A stretch of 64,000 nucleotides of DNA from Terricaulis silvestris. Lineage in GTDB: Bacteria > Pseudomonadota > Alphaproteobacteria > Caulobacterales > Aquidulcibacteraceae. Position 1 is the stretch's first letter, and each line of letters starts with the position of its first letter. The stretch lies in contig NZ_CP047045.1 of the NCBI RefSeq assembly GCF_009792355.1, forward strand, positions 3,312,501 to 3,376,500. Reading direction: 5' to 3'. Both the position numbers and the translations under genes were made by a program. Positions 37,928 through 46,470 of this stretch are shown piece by piece. Under the pieces are notes generated by a model. It was not told the DNA's origin, did not search any database, and saw only the letters and a program-made list of their open reading frames with translations.

Positions 37928-39315
37928 CGCTCTCTCCCCGCTTCTTCGACGCGCCGTTGCAGCGGTGAGAGCAGAAATTCGATAATGCGCCGCCGTCCGG
38001 TGCGGATTTCCGCGGTCGCGGCCAACCCGGCGCTGAGCGGCGTCGCGCGTCCGCCGACATTAATCGAGAATTGCTGAAGCTCAACGCGCGCTGGAAATAC
38101 GAGGCCAAGCTCTTCGTCCTGCACCGCGTCTCGGCTCAAGAACGTCAAGCGTCCTTCGACAACGCCGTAACGTGTGAACGGAAAGGCTTCGAGCTTAACG
38201 CGCACCGGCTGGCCTTCGCGCACGAAGCCGACATCCCGGTTCAAAACCATGGCGTCGACCACGAGCGTCGAGCCCTCCGGCACGATGACAAGCAGCGCAT
38301 CCGCCGGGCGCACCACCGCGCCCACGGTGTGCACCTGCAATTGCTGCACGATGCCGGCCGCGGGCGCGCGCAACAACGTGCGGCGGTTCTGTTCGGCGGC
38401 GATATTGGACTCTTCTTGCCGGAGCCGCGCGGTGGCGTCGGCTTCATTGAACGCGTCGAGCGCTTCGCGCCGGAACTGGGCGTCGAGGCTGGCAAGCTGG
38501 GTCGCTGCTGCGCCTTCGGCTGCAGCCGCGCGCCTCAGCTCGGCACCGCGGATGACGCGGTCCTGGCGCATGCCGATCGTGCGTTCCTCGACCTCGGCGA
38601 CCCGTAAGCGCGGCGCAAAGCCCCGCGCTTCAAGGTCGCGGTACGACTGCAGCTGCTGCTCGGCCAGCGGCAATTGCTGCTCGATGCGCTCGATGTCGGC
38701 CGCCACCATGGCGCGGTCGGCGGCGCGCTGACTGCGCTCTTGGGCGAGGCCTACGCGCCTAGCGCTATGTTCAGCAATGCGCGCACTCACGATGGCGTCT
38801 TGGGTGGCCCGCGTCGCGTCGTCGAGACCTGCGGGCCACTCGACGGCGGCGCGCCGCCCATTGGCGTGATCGAGGAGCGCGCCCGCGCGTGCTCGATCGA
38901 TTTGGGCCACCAACAGCGCTTCATGCGCGCGCTCGAGTTCGGCCGCGGAGACGGTTGGATCCATTTCGATCAGCGGATCGCCTTCGGCGACGCGCTGACC
39001 GTCGTGGACATAGACTGCGCGCACGACGCCGGAATCGGGCGCTTGGATAGTCTTGATGCGCCCGTCTGGGATGACGCGACCTTGGGCCACGGCGACGACG
39101 TCGATCTGGCCGAAGCACGCCCAAGCGAGCGCAAGCGATAAGAACGCCATGATGACCCAAAGCACGATCCGCCCCAGCGGATTGGGCGGGGTCTCCAACA
39201 CCTCGAGTGCAGCAGGCAAGAATGCGGTATTGTCATTGGCGCGCTCGACCCGCTCGACGTCGCGCGCAGCCTTCAAGCTCTCCCGCAAGACGTTGACATG
39301 GCGCATGAGACCCAT
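37924..39315 (-). CDS. hlyD: Type I secretion membrane-fusion adaptor (HlyD family)
   Basis: 463 residues. One membrane helix (about residues 48-72, RIVLWVIMAFLSLALAWACF), then the barrel-sandwich start VVAVAQGRVIPDGRIKTIQAPDSGVVRAVYVHDGQRVAEGDPL, a long coiled-coil hairpin (LAQERSQRAADRAMVAADIERIEQQ and after), and the C-terminal barrel with VVRPADALLVIVPEGSTLVVDAMVLNRDVGFVREGQPVRVKLEAFPF. It bridges the ABC exporter and TolC. It follows the ABC gene by 10 bases. Confidence 0.95.
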   Translation of the reverse strand: MGLMRHVNVLRESLKAARDVERVERANDNTAFLPAALEVLETPPNPLGRIVLWVIMAFLSLALAWACFGQIDVVAVAQGRVIPDGRIKTIQAPDSGVVRAVYVHDGQRVAEGDPLIEMDPTVSAAELERAHEALLVAQIDRARAGALLDHANGRRAAVEWPAGLDDATRATQDAIVSARIAEHSARRVGLAQERSQRAADRAMVAADIERIEQQLPLAEQQLQSYRDLEARGFAPRLRVAEVEERTIGMRQDRVIRGAELRRAAAAEGAAATQLASLDAQFRREALDAFNEADATARLRQEESNIAAEQNRRTLLRAPAAGIVQQLQVHTVGAVVRPADALLVIVPEGSTLVVDAMVLNRDVGFVREGQPVRVKLEAFPFTRYGVVEGRLTFLSRDAVQDEELGLVFPARVELQQFSINVGGRATPLSAGLAATAEIRTGRRRIIEFLLSPLQRRVEEAGRER

Positions 39316-39325
39316 GGACCCCTCC

Positions 39326-41488
39326 TCACGCCGTCATGGGCTTTAGGCCCATCTGTTTGCTGTAGAGCTGCGCATAGCGGCCGTTCTTGGCCATCAGCTC
39401 TTCGTGGCTTCCCATCTCGGTTAGCCGTCCCCGTTCCAATGTGACGATGCGGTCTGCGCCTCTAACCGCCGACAAACGGTGCGCGATAATGATGACGGTA
39501 CGGCTTTCAGCGATCGCGGCCAGATTGGTTTGGATGATCTCTTCGCTTTCGGCGTCGAGCGCCGAAGTCGCTTCATCGAGGATCAGAATCTTGGGATCAA
39601 TCGCAAGCGCGCGCGCGATGGCGATGCGCTGGCGCTGGCCACCGGAGAGATTGCCGCCGCGTTCGTCAATATGCGTGTCGTAGGCTTCCGGTAGCTCCAA
39701 GATGAATTCGTGCGCGCCGGCGAGCTTGGCGGCCTCCACGACTTTTTCCATCGGCAGTGCTGGGTCGGCGAGCGCGATGTTTTCGCGGACAGTGCGGTTG
39801 AAGAGAAGGTTCTCCTGCAGGACCACGCCGACTTGGCGGCGGAGCCAAGCCGGATCGACCATGGCGAGATCGACGCCGTCGACCAGGACGCGTCCGCGCT
39901 CGGGCGTCTGCAGGCGCTGCACCAGTTTGGTGAGCGTCGATTTGCCTGATCCAGAGGGTCCCACAATGCCCAGCATCTCGCCCGGCGCGATCTGAAGATC
40001 GATGCCGCGCAACACTTCTTGCGTATCGGGTCGATAGCGAAAGCTCACGCCTTCAAAACTGACGCCGCCTTTGATCTCTGGAAGGCTTGCACGCGAGGCC
40101 GACATGATGGGCTCAGTTGGCGAGTTTAGAATATCGCCTAGGCGATCGACCGCGATCCGGGCTTGCTGGAAGTCCTGCGCCAATTGAGCAAGACGCAGGA
40201 TCGGCCCCGCAACTTGGCCCGCCAGCATGTTGAACGCGACGAGTTCGCCGACCGTCAACTTGCCCTCGATGACGAGTTTTGCGCCAAAGAACAGAAGCGC
40301 CACCGTGCCAAGCTTTTGAATGAGTTCGATCGCCTGACGGCCCCAATTGGCGAGCATTGCGGCCTTGAAGCCCGATTGAATGTAACCCGCGAGCTGGCGC
40401 TCCCAGCGCTGCTGCATCTGCGGTTCGACCGCGGCCGCCTTGATGGTCTCGATGCCGGTTACGCTCTCGACCAAGAATGATTGGTTTTCGGCGCCGCGCG
40501 CGAACTTGTCGTCGAGTTGACGGCGCAGCATGGGCGCCACGAGCCATAAGACGCCCGCATAGAGCGGCAGCGTGATCAAAACGATCAGCAGGAGCCACGG
40601 GCTATAAACGAACATGACGGCGAGGAAGACGATGGCAAAAAAGATATCGAGCACCACCGTCAGCGCCGACGACGTCAAAAATTCGCGGATGGTTTCCAAT
40701 TCGCGGACCCGCGCGACGGAATCGCCGACGCGCCGGGCTTGGAAATATGCCATCGGCAGGTGCGTCAGATGTGAGAAAAGCCGCCCGCTCAATTCGGCGT
40801 CGACGCGGCTGGTGGTGTGACTGAAGAGATAGGTGCGCAAGCCCCCCATAACGACGTCGAAGATCGAGACGCACAGGAATCCGATCGCCAACACTTCAAG
40901 TGTGGTGATGCCGTTGTGGACCAGCACCTTGTCGATGACGATCTGGAAGAAGATCGGGCTGATGAGCGCCAGGATCTGGATGAAGAAGGACGCCACGAGC
41001 ACGTCGCGGAGCAAATGGCGGTACTTGACCAGCGACGGAATAAACCAGGTGACGTCAAAGGCCCGGGCAACGCCTGCCACCCGCTCCCGCGTCGTCATCA
41101 AGAGCAGTTTGCCGGAATAGTTCGCCGCCAGCGTCGCGATCGGCACCGCTTGAGGCTTGTCAGCCTCATGATTGAAGACGAGCGCCTTCTCCGCGGTCGC
41201 CTGCAAGATGAGATAGAAATGTCCATCCGGCGACGAGGCGATCGCCGGTAGCGGCTGGCGATGAAGCTTTGTGGCCGCCACGCTCACTTCGCGCGCGCGC
41301 ACATCCAATTGTTTGGCGAGGCGTAATAGGTCGGACCCGTCGAGTGCAGCCCCACCCTTGCCAGCGGCGTGACGCAATTGATCGGGATCTGCCGGCTTTT
41401 GCAAAAAGCTCAGCATCAGGACGAAGGCTTGGAGCGCCGTGTCTCCGCCAACGTCCGTTTCCGAACGTGATCCACCCACCTCTTCCAC
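39326..41488 (-). CDS. hlyB: Type I secretion ABC transporter (HlyB-like)
   Basis: About 720 residues if started at the GTG at 41488, which has AGGGGA upstream. The frame is open to 41629. The N-terminal ~125 residues are a C39-like domain without the catalytic cysteine (ALQAFVLMLSFLQKPADPDQLRHAAG), meaning the substrate is not cleaved, as in HlyB. A six-helix transmembrane domain follows (RHLLRDVLVASFFIQILALISPIFFQIVIDKVL). The NBD has Walker A GPSGSGKST near 509, signature LSGGQRQRIAIARAL near 611 and Walker B ILILDEATSALD. It drives export of the RTX protein. Confidence 0.93.
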   Translation of the reverse strand: MEEVGGSRSETDVGGDTALQAFVLMLSFLQKPADPDQLRHAAGKGGAALDGSDLLRLAKQLDVRAREVSVAATKLHRQPLPAIASSPDGHFYLILQATAEKALVFNHEADKPQAVPIATLAANYSGKLLLMTTRERVAGVARAFDVTWFIPSLVKYRHLLRDVLVASFFIQILALISPIFFQIVIDKVLVHNGITTLEVLAIGFLCVSIFDVVMGGLRTYLFSHTTSRVDAELSGRLFSHLTHLPMAYFQARRVGDSVARVRELETIREFLTSSALTVVLDIFFAIVFLAVMFVYSPWLLLIVLITLPLYAGVLWLVAPMLRRQLDDKFARGAENQSFLVESVTGIETIKAAAVEPQMQQRWERQLAGYIQSGFKAAMLANWGRQAIELIQKLGTVALLFFGAKLVIEGKLTVGELVAFNMLAGQVAGPILRLAQLAQDFQQARIAVDRLGDILNSPTEPIMSASRASLPEIKGGVSFEGVSFRYRPDTQEVLRGIDLQIAPGEMLGIVGPSGSGKSTLTKLVQRLQTPERGRVLVDGVDLAMVDPAWLRRQVGVVLQENLLFNRTVRENIALADPALPMEKVVEAAKLAGAHEFILELPEAYDTHIDERGGNLSGGQRQRIAIARALAIDPKILILDEATSALDAESEEIIQTNLAAIAESRTVIIIAHRLSAVRGADRIVTLERGRLTEMGSHEELMAKNGRYAQLYSKQMGLKPMTA

Positions 41489-41813
41489 GCCGGCATCCCC
41501 TCGCCGCACGCAACCGATTAAAAAATCGAGCGCCTCACCCCTCAACCGCACAGCGAGTGTTCCGGACCGCGCCCGCGACAGGAAGAGTGTGAGGCGGCTA
41601 AAGCTGTGGAAAATTCGACTTGGCGCCATCGCAACGCAGCGGACTGCGAAACCGCGAACGTGCTTGTCGCAAAACCTTCATTCCCAATACCGTAGATGAG
41701 GTATCTCCGCTCGCCGCGAGTACGCGGCAGCGATCACAGCTCCTTTATGCGCAGCCGCGCAGTCTAACAGCAGGTCGCGGCCTGTCGGCCAACGCGCCAA
41801 CGCTACGCGCAAG
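41489..41813. other. Intergenic region in the secretion operon
   Basis: 325 bases between the acyltransferase stop and the chosen exporter start. The exporter frame is open through the first 140 bases, so part could be coding if an earlier start is used. The rest shows no gene, repeat or clear promoter. Confidence 0.4.
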
Positions 41814-42380
41814 CTAGTTCGGCTTGGCGCCGGGCGCCGCAGGTCCGGTCTGCAGATGACTAGCCATGTGAACCTTGTCGCGTCGGCCGGTCTTCGGATC
41901 GGTGCGATGGAGGTTGAAGGCGGTTTCGCGGAAAGGACCTTGAATGAGGTCCATCAGCATGGCTTCGGAAAGTTTGTTTTGCGGTGTCGCGAACGGCGAG
42001 ATCAACTCCACGAGCCAGACGCGTTCGCCTGAACGCCATTCGCCGGCGTCTAGCCGTTCGCCGCGTTCGAGCTTGGCCTCGGCCGTTTCCGAAAGCTTGG
42101 CCCAGATCGCAACGCCCAGCGGCATCTGTTCAAGGCCTTCCTTGGTCAGCCCCACTTTGGCGAATTCGGCGGGATCCAAGTTTTCACTTCCAGGCAGCGG
42201 ACCGAAGCGGAACAGCCGGAACTGCTCATGGAGAATCGGCGGCATGAACGCCCACTCGAGATCCTTGATCTTGAGCTCACGATGGATCGGAGACTGGGAG
42301 AGAACCCAGGTAATCTGCCCCAGCGCCTCGGCAATTGTGCGCGGCGTTCCCGGCGCGGGCTGTTTTGTGCTTTCGCTCAT
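41814..42380 (-). CDS. hlyC: RTX toxin-activating lysine acyltransferase-like (HlyC family)
   Basis: 188 residues from the ATG at 42380. HlyC features: ALGQITWVLSQSPIHRELKIKDL with the catalytic histidine at 33; a middle MPLGVAIWAKLSETAEAKLERG; and WRSGERVWLVELISPFATP. Aligned on WxxxxxxPF, the catalytic Asp92 of HlyC (IDWIAPFG) corresponds to Glu125 here, a D-to-E replacement. HRTDPKTGRR also matches the family. HlyC enzymes attach fatty acyl groups to RTX toxin lysines. This gene leads the secretion operon whose last gene is the giant RTX protein, its likely substrate. Confidence 0.85.
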   Translation of the reverse strand: MSESTKQPAPGTPRTIAEALGQITWVLSQSPIHRELKIKDLEWAFMPPILHEQFRLFRFGPLPGSENLDPAEFAKVGLTKEGLEQMPLGVAIWAKLSETAEAKLERGERLDAGEWRSGERVWLVELISPFATPQNKLSEAMLMDLIQGPFRETAFNLHRTDPKTGRRDKVHMASHLQTGPAAPGAKPN

Positions 42381-42876
42381 GCCTTCGAACATCTCCCAAC
42401 GCGGTCCTACGATAAATCCGCGGGCTGCAAAGATCGCGCGCGGCGATCCGGCGCGCAAGGTGGACCGTGTCCACGCCTTCCGCGCCGGCGGTTCCCGCCG
42501 CATCGACGCCCAGCCGGCATCAGAGCCGGGTTACAAGGAGAAGCTGAGGCGCTGCTCGGCAGAAAAGCGTGGGGCCATCTTCGGCTGACGCGGCCTTTGC
42601 AATCCTTCTTGATGTTTGGCATGGGCCCGCTCTCGAGCGAGTTATATTAGCCACCGCATGCTCAGCGGTCGGCTCGGTCCTGCACCTTAGTGACATTGGC
42701 GGCGGGCCGAGAATGGTCGCTGTCAGGGCTCTTGCCGCATCTACCTTCCGCAAAGAAGGCGCTGATCCGAAGGCGGCCTGGGTTCGCTGGTTGAACCTTA
42801 TGTCCAAGCTAGAGACAGACGCAGCATCAAACGAAAGTTGATACGAATTTGCAGTGCGTTGCGCGCCGCGCCAACT
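42381..42876. other. Intergenic region upstream of the RTX secretion operon
   Basis: About 500 bases between the Xre gene and the acyltransferase gene, both on the minus strand. It should hold the operon promoter. A plus-strand frame 42569-42841 is listed separately as doubtful. No palindromic operator stands out clearly. Confidence 0.35.
42569..42841 (+). CDS. Doubtful small protein
   Basis: 90 residues from a GTG without a good SD. An alternative frame on the minus strand spans the same bases. The sequence (ILLDVWHGPALERVILATAC, then SALGSVLH-like and EGADPKAAWVRWLNLMSKL) is protein-like but unrecognised. Third-position composition is less GC-biased than in neighbours. Possible gene or chance frame. 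Confidence 0.22.
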   Translation: MGPSSADAAFAILLDVWHGPALERVILATACSAVGSVLHLSDIGGGPRMVAVRALAASTFRKEGADPKAAWVRWLNLMSKLETDAASNES

Positions 42877-43278
42877 CTATTTTCGATCTTTGATGCGGAG
42901 CTTCTCGTCGGCGGCCAGCGAGCGGGCGATCTGCAACAGCAACCGGCGCCCTTCGGCATTTAATTTTCCCATCACTGCGCCGATGTCTTGGGCTTGGGGA
43001 TCGTCTAGCCAAATCTCGCGCGAGCCGGTCTTACTCTCTCTCGGATAGAGCGCCTCCACGCCGACCCCGAGCGCGCGCGCGATTTCCATCAAGGTGCTGG
43101 CGGCAACGCGATTGACGCCCTTCTCATACTTTTGCACCTGCTGGAACGAGACCCCGATCGCCGCGGCCAAGGCCTCCTGGCTCGTGCCGGTCTCCAGCCG
43201 AAGCGCACGAATACGCGCGCCGATGTGACGATCCGCGCCGGAAGCCGCTCGCGGATCAGTTTTCTGGTCTTTCGCCAT
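42877..43278 (-). CDS. Xre-family regulator A
   Basis: 133 residues. HTH at about 18-75: [52 protein letters not shown]. The helical C-terminal extension ([29 protein letters not shown]) is a likely oligomerisation tail. The segment [17 protein letters not shown] recurs identically in the regulator at 47917-48210, so the pair probably binds similar operators. It lies upstream of, and in the same direction as, the RTX secretion operon. Confidence 0.9.
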   Translation of the reverse strand: MAKDQKTDPRAASGADRHIGARIRALRLETGTSQEALAAAIGVSFQQVQKYEKGVNRVAASTLMEIARALGVGVEALYPRESKTGSREIWLDDPQAQDIGAVMGKLNAEGRRLLLQIARSLAADEKLRIKDRK

Positions 43279-43430
43279 GCTTTATCCCCGCGCGTCGTCG
43301 CCAGTTTCGAGCGAGAGCAGCGCCGATAAAAGCAACTTCACGGTGCAGTGGGCCGCTGACCTTATGGTGTGGAGGCGTGTGGCAAGGCACGGGACTGGCG
43401 CGTTCCGCGCGCTCTAATCACCGGACACGA

Positions 43431-44420
43431 CTAACGCTTGCGTTTGATCTCGCCCGCCGTGATCGCGTCTTCGAATTCGTCAGGCTGGATGAACTCCTCG
43501 CGAAACCAGGGATTGGCCGCCGGATCGAAGACACGCCGCAGCCACTCGATGGTTTCGCGGAGCCTCGGCAATTGCCCGCGCTCGCGGTCGTAGACGAGCC
43601 AGAACCGGACACGCGCCAATTCGCCGCCGACCTCGAGGCAGACCAGACGTTCATCGACGCGGGCCACATAAGTCGGCATCGACGATATCCCGCCGCCGCT
43701 CGCGGTGGTCTCGACCAGTGCCGGGCCGCAATCGGTGCGCACCGCGTAATCGAGAATTTCCTGCAGCGGCTGTTGCTTTGGCTTCCAGCCGGCTTGAGCG
43801 ATATAGGCGGTATGCATCAACATGCGGTGCTGAAACGCCTCGCCAATATCTTGCGGGCCGCCATAGAGGTCGAGATAGCTCCTGGAGGCGAAGGCGACAT
43901 GGTGCACCCACCCCAAGCCGATCGCGACATCCTCCATGCGTTTGGTCTCATGAAACTGGATCGTGATGTCGCTGACCGGTTCGCCGTCGCCAGCCTTCGA
44001 TTTCAACACGAGCTGAATGCTTGGATGCACGCGGTGTAGATTGGCGACGGCTGGCGCAATAAAATAGGTCAAGAGCGCATCCGGGCACGAGATCGTCACC
44101 TCTCCCGCCGGCGCGTGATCGCGCATCGCCACTTCCTGCCTGATCTGCTTGACCGAGCGCGCCATCGCAACGGCCTGCTGGGCGACAAACCGCCCCTCCT
44201 CGGTCAGCTGGATCCCGCCGGTTGACCGGAGCGCAAGTGTTGCGCCCAACCGGCGCTCAAGTTCGATTAGGCGCTTCGATACCGTAGGCTGCGTGGTGCG
44301 AAGCCGCTTTGCCGCCTTGTTGAGGCTCTTCTCTTCGGCGACCGCCAAGAAGAAATTTAAGTCGTCCCAATCGAGGTCCTGACTGGCAGGGACCGGCTTA
44401 TCGTCATTTCGAATACCCAT
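43431..44420 (-). CDS. LysR-family transcription regulator
   Basis: 329 residues. N-terminal winged HTH: DWDDLNFFLAVAEEKSLNKAAKRLRTTQPTVSKRLIELERRLGATL with the LysR recognition helix TTQPTVSKRL. A periplasmic-binding-like effector domain follows (VTISCPDALLTYFIAPAVANLHRVHPSIQLVL). It is divergent from the five-gene operon 44500-47882 across an 80-base gap, the classic LysR arrangement, so it is the best candidate controller of that operon. Confidence 0.93.
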   Translation of the reverse strand: MGIRNDDKPVPASQDLDWDDLNFFLAVAEEKSLNKAAKRLRTTQPTVSKRLIELERRLGATLALRSTGGIQLTEEGRFVAQQAVAMARSVKQIRQEVAMRDHAPAGEVTISCPDALLTYFIAPAVANLHRVHPSIQLVLKSKAGDGEPVSDITIQFHETKRMEDVAIGLGWVHHVAFASRSYLDLYGGPQDIGEAFQHRMLMHTAYIAQAGWKPKQQPLQEILDYAVRTDCGPALVETTASGGGISSMPTYVARVDERLVCLEVGGELARVRFWLVYDRERGQLPRLRETIEWLRRVFDPAANPWFREEFIQPDEFEDAITAGEIKRKR

Positions 44421-44499
44421 GCTTCGAAACTAGCTGAATGTGCGCCGCGCACGATCGCGCAGACTTGCCCCGTCAGAAATTTGGCACGGGGAGCCGGCG
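44421..44499. promoter_or_regulatory. Divergent promoter region between LysR gene and GNAT/P450 operon
   Basis: 79 bases shared by two divergent starts. TTC (44423-44425) and GAA (44436-44438) flank a 10-base spacer, a loose interrupted dyad of LysR type. An SD GGGGAG lies six bases before the 44500 ATG. Operator identity is a suggestion only. Confidence 0.35.
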
Positions 44500-45075
44500 A
44501 TGCAAGCTGAAACAGCGTTTATGGCGGGCCCCCAAGAGATCCGCTCGTTCATGCACGCCCGCGGCTTTGCGCCGTGTGATACAAAAACCGATACCGAGGC
44601 TTTGCGCCAACTTGCCTGTCGGCTTATTCCCGGCGCGATCGCTTCGACCGCGGTATTGGCCGATGCACACCGCCGAACCGGACATAGTTTGTTTCTCTGC
44701 CGCGAGAACGGCCGGCCTACGGCCTTTATCGCCTGCCTTTCATTGACCCGAGCCGGCGCCAATGCGATCCGCTCTGGACGCTTTGACGGCTTAGCGATCG
44801 CACCCGAATGGATCGCGCCCTTTGGGCCTCTGGTGCACGCAGGATACATTTGGGGGCTGGGCGGCGTCACGCGGCGCGCCACGTTTTCGGCCATGCGTGC
44901 GCTGCGCATTATGCGCCAACGCTTCTTTTCGCATATCGACCTCTTCGCGCGCGCAAGCACCCCTGAAGGCCGCCGGATCATGGCAGGGTTCGGTTACCGC
45001 GCCGCTGCCGGCCCGGATCCCGACGTGATGCTGGCGCCCGCGATCGGGCCCGCGGCACTGGCGCGTGCGTCATGA
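44500..45075 (+). CDS. GNAT-fold protein 1, function unknown
   Basis: 191 residues from the ATG at 44500 with a GGGGAG SD. The pattern is GNAT-like: a strand pair (GHSLFLCRENGRPTAFIACLSL), a central AGYIWGLGGVTRRATFSAMRALRIMRQ that could contact an acyl-CoA pyrophosphate, and a C-terminal SHIDLFARASTPEGRRIMAGFGYR, the usual last strand. The canonical Q/R-x-x-G-x-G/A motif is not clean. First gene of a five-gene operon in which each gene overlaps the next. An acyltransferase role is inferred from fold pattern only. Confidence 0.65.
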   Translation: MQAETAFMAGPQEIRSFMHARGFAPCDTKTDTEALRQLACRLIPGAIASTAVLADAHRRTGHSLFLCRENGRPTAFIACLSLTRAGANAIRSGRFDGLAIAPEWIAPFGPLVHAGYIWGLGGVTRRATFSAMRALRIMRQRFFSHIDLFARASTPEGRRIMAGFGYRAAAGPDPDVMLAPAIGPAALARAS

Positions 45076-45683
45076 CCACCGCCGCCATCGACGTTGGCTT
45101 TCTCTATAGCGGGCCGCCGGCCAATCACGTGCGCGTTCGGGTGGCTCGCGATTTACCCGACCTCATGCGCGTCTTTGCGCTCCGCGCCATCGTCTACATG
45201 GCCGAACAGGTTTGCCCCTACGACGAGGAATTCGACGGCAATGATTTTGCTGGCGCGACGCACCTCTTAGCCGAGATCGACGGCGAGCCGGTGGCGACGC
45301 TCAGGCTCCGTTGGTTTGCCGACTTCGTCAAAGTCGAACGCGTTGCAGTAAAGGCCGAGCATCGCGGTGGCGCCGTGGTGAAGAGCTTGTTTGGCGAAGC
45401 GGTGCGCCTTGCCGCCAAGCGCGGTTACACCCACGCCATCGGCCATATCCAGGCAAGGCTTGAACCCTTCTGGCGCCGGATGGGCTTTTTTCAGCGCCTA
45501 GACCGCGCTCGCTTCCGGTTCTCCGACCACGATTACATCGAAGTCGAGGGCCGCATCGAACGCGATCCCGAAGCGCTCTCGACCGAGACGCCGCCGCTCG
45601 TGCTGCTTCGACCCGAAGGGTGCTGGGACGCTGAAGGGCCCCTCGACAAATCGGCGTCCCGGGCGGCCACCTGCCCATGTTGA
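45072..45683 (+). CDS. GNAT-family N-acyltransferase
   Basis: 203 residues, coupled to the previous gene by ATGA. GNAT features are clear: RVARDLPDLMRVFALRAIVYMAEQ, HLLAEIDGEPVATLRLRWFADFVKVERVAVKAEHRGGAVVKSLF with the acyl-CoA-binding turn (VAVKAEHRGGAVVKSL, about residues 92-107), and ARLEPFWRRMGFFQ. The opening region has a broad likeness to ElaA-type and LuxI-type enzymes but lacks LuxI signatures. About 35 C-terminal residues extend beyond the GNAT core. Acyl donor and acceptor are unknown. Confidence 0.8.
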   Translation: MTTAAIDVGFLYSGPPANHVRVRVARDLPDLMRVFALRAIVYMAEQVCPYDEEFDGNDFAGATHLLAEIDGEPVATLRLRWFADFVKVERVAVKAEHRGGAVVKSLFGEAVRLAAKRGYTHAIGHIQARLEPFWRRMGFFQRLDRARFRFSDHDYIEVEGRIERDPEALSTETPPLVLLRPEGCWDAEGPLDKSASRAATCPC

Positions 45684-46246
45684 ACGCGCCGCTTTTGCTT
45701 TGTCTCGACATGCAGCGCGGCTTTTTGGAGCCCGGGCCGTTGCACGCGCCCAACGCGCCGCGCGCACTGGTGCACGGCCGGCGCATGCTGGGACACGCGC
45801 GCGAGCGACGCTGGCGCATCGCGCACTGCTTTCGCAAAGCCGCGTCCGGCCCCTCGCCCATGACCGACCACGGCGCGCGCCCGATTGACGGCTTTGAGCC
45901 GCGCGTTCGCGAAATGGTGTTCGAACGCAAAACCCTCTCTGCCTACGGCGACGCCGATTTCGCCGCGCTCATGAACCAGACCAGCGCTGGCGCGCTCGTG
46001 ACCGGACTCTCGGCCTCGCTCACGGTTCTCGCCACCACGATCGACGCGTTTGAACGCGGCCATCGCCTCATCTTCGCCAGCGACGCACTCGCGGGCCTCG
46101 CTGGCTCTGAGGCTAATGCCAGCGCCCATGAAGCGGTGGCGCGCGATGTGGCGCGCTTTCTCGGTTTCTTCGTTGGCGCCGCAGACGCGCCGCCAACGCA
46201 AGCGCCGTTCTTTTTAGAGGGTCAACGCTGGGGAGCGCCAAAATGA
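45677..46246 (+). CDS. Isochorismatase-fold protein lacking the catalytic cysteine
   Basis: 189 residues, overlapping the previous stop by 7 bases. The Rossmann-like cysteine-hydrolase fold shows LLLCLDMQRGFL with the triad Asp11, MVFERKTLSAYGDADF with the triad Lys85, and GALVTGLSASLTVLATTIDAFERGHRLIFASDALAG. Aligned to the family pattern G-x(5)-C-V-x-A-T, the catalytic cysteine position holds Thr116. The enzyme is therefore either inactive, uses another mechanism or serves as a binding/scaffold protein. Context suggests a role with the GNAT proteins and P450. Confidence 0.82.
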   Translation: MLNAPLLLCLDMQRGFLEPGPLHAPNAPRALVHGRRMLGHARERRWRIAHCFRKAASGPSPMTDHGARPIDGFEPRVREMVFERKTLSAYGDADFAALMNQTSAGALVTGLSASLTVLATTIDAFERGHRLIFASDALAGLAGSEANASAHEAVARDVARFLGFFVGAADAPPTQAPFFLEGQRWGAPK

Positions 46247-46470
46247 GCAACGTCGTCCACTTCATGCAGGCTGAAGACCGCAAAGCGCTTGAGGTCATGC
46301 AAAGCCTTCTTGCCTACGCACAACGCGAACTTGGCGATTTGAAAACGCCCCAGCCACAGCTCGCCGCGGTCGTGAACAATGCGTTGCAACTGTCGAGCGT
46401 CATCTTGGGTGAGCACGGCAGCGGCCAAGAGATCCCAACCCATCGCGCGCGCGGACTGTTCGACTTATGA
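46243..46470 (+). CDS. Small unknown protein of the P450 operon
   Basis: 75 residues, overlapping both neighbours by 4 bases (ATGA). Helical (EDRKALEVMQSLLAYAQRELGD and LAAVVNNALQLSSVILGE), with a conserved-looking end IPTHRARGLFDL. It has no cysteines, signal or membrane segment. The strict overlaps on both sides say it is a real gene. It could be a small partner of the P450 or of the GNAT proteins. Confidence 0.7.
   Translation: MSNVVHFMQAEDRKALEVMQSLLAYAQRELGDLKTPQPQLAAVVNNALQLSSVILGEHGSGQEIPTHRARGLFDL

Noticed and set aside
45533-46201. 222-codon minus-strand frame over the isochorismatase-like gene
   Set aside because: Antisense shadow. The plus-strand gene has clear motifs and overlapping junctions.
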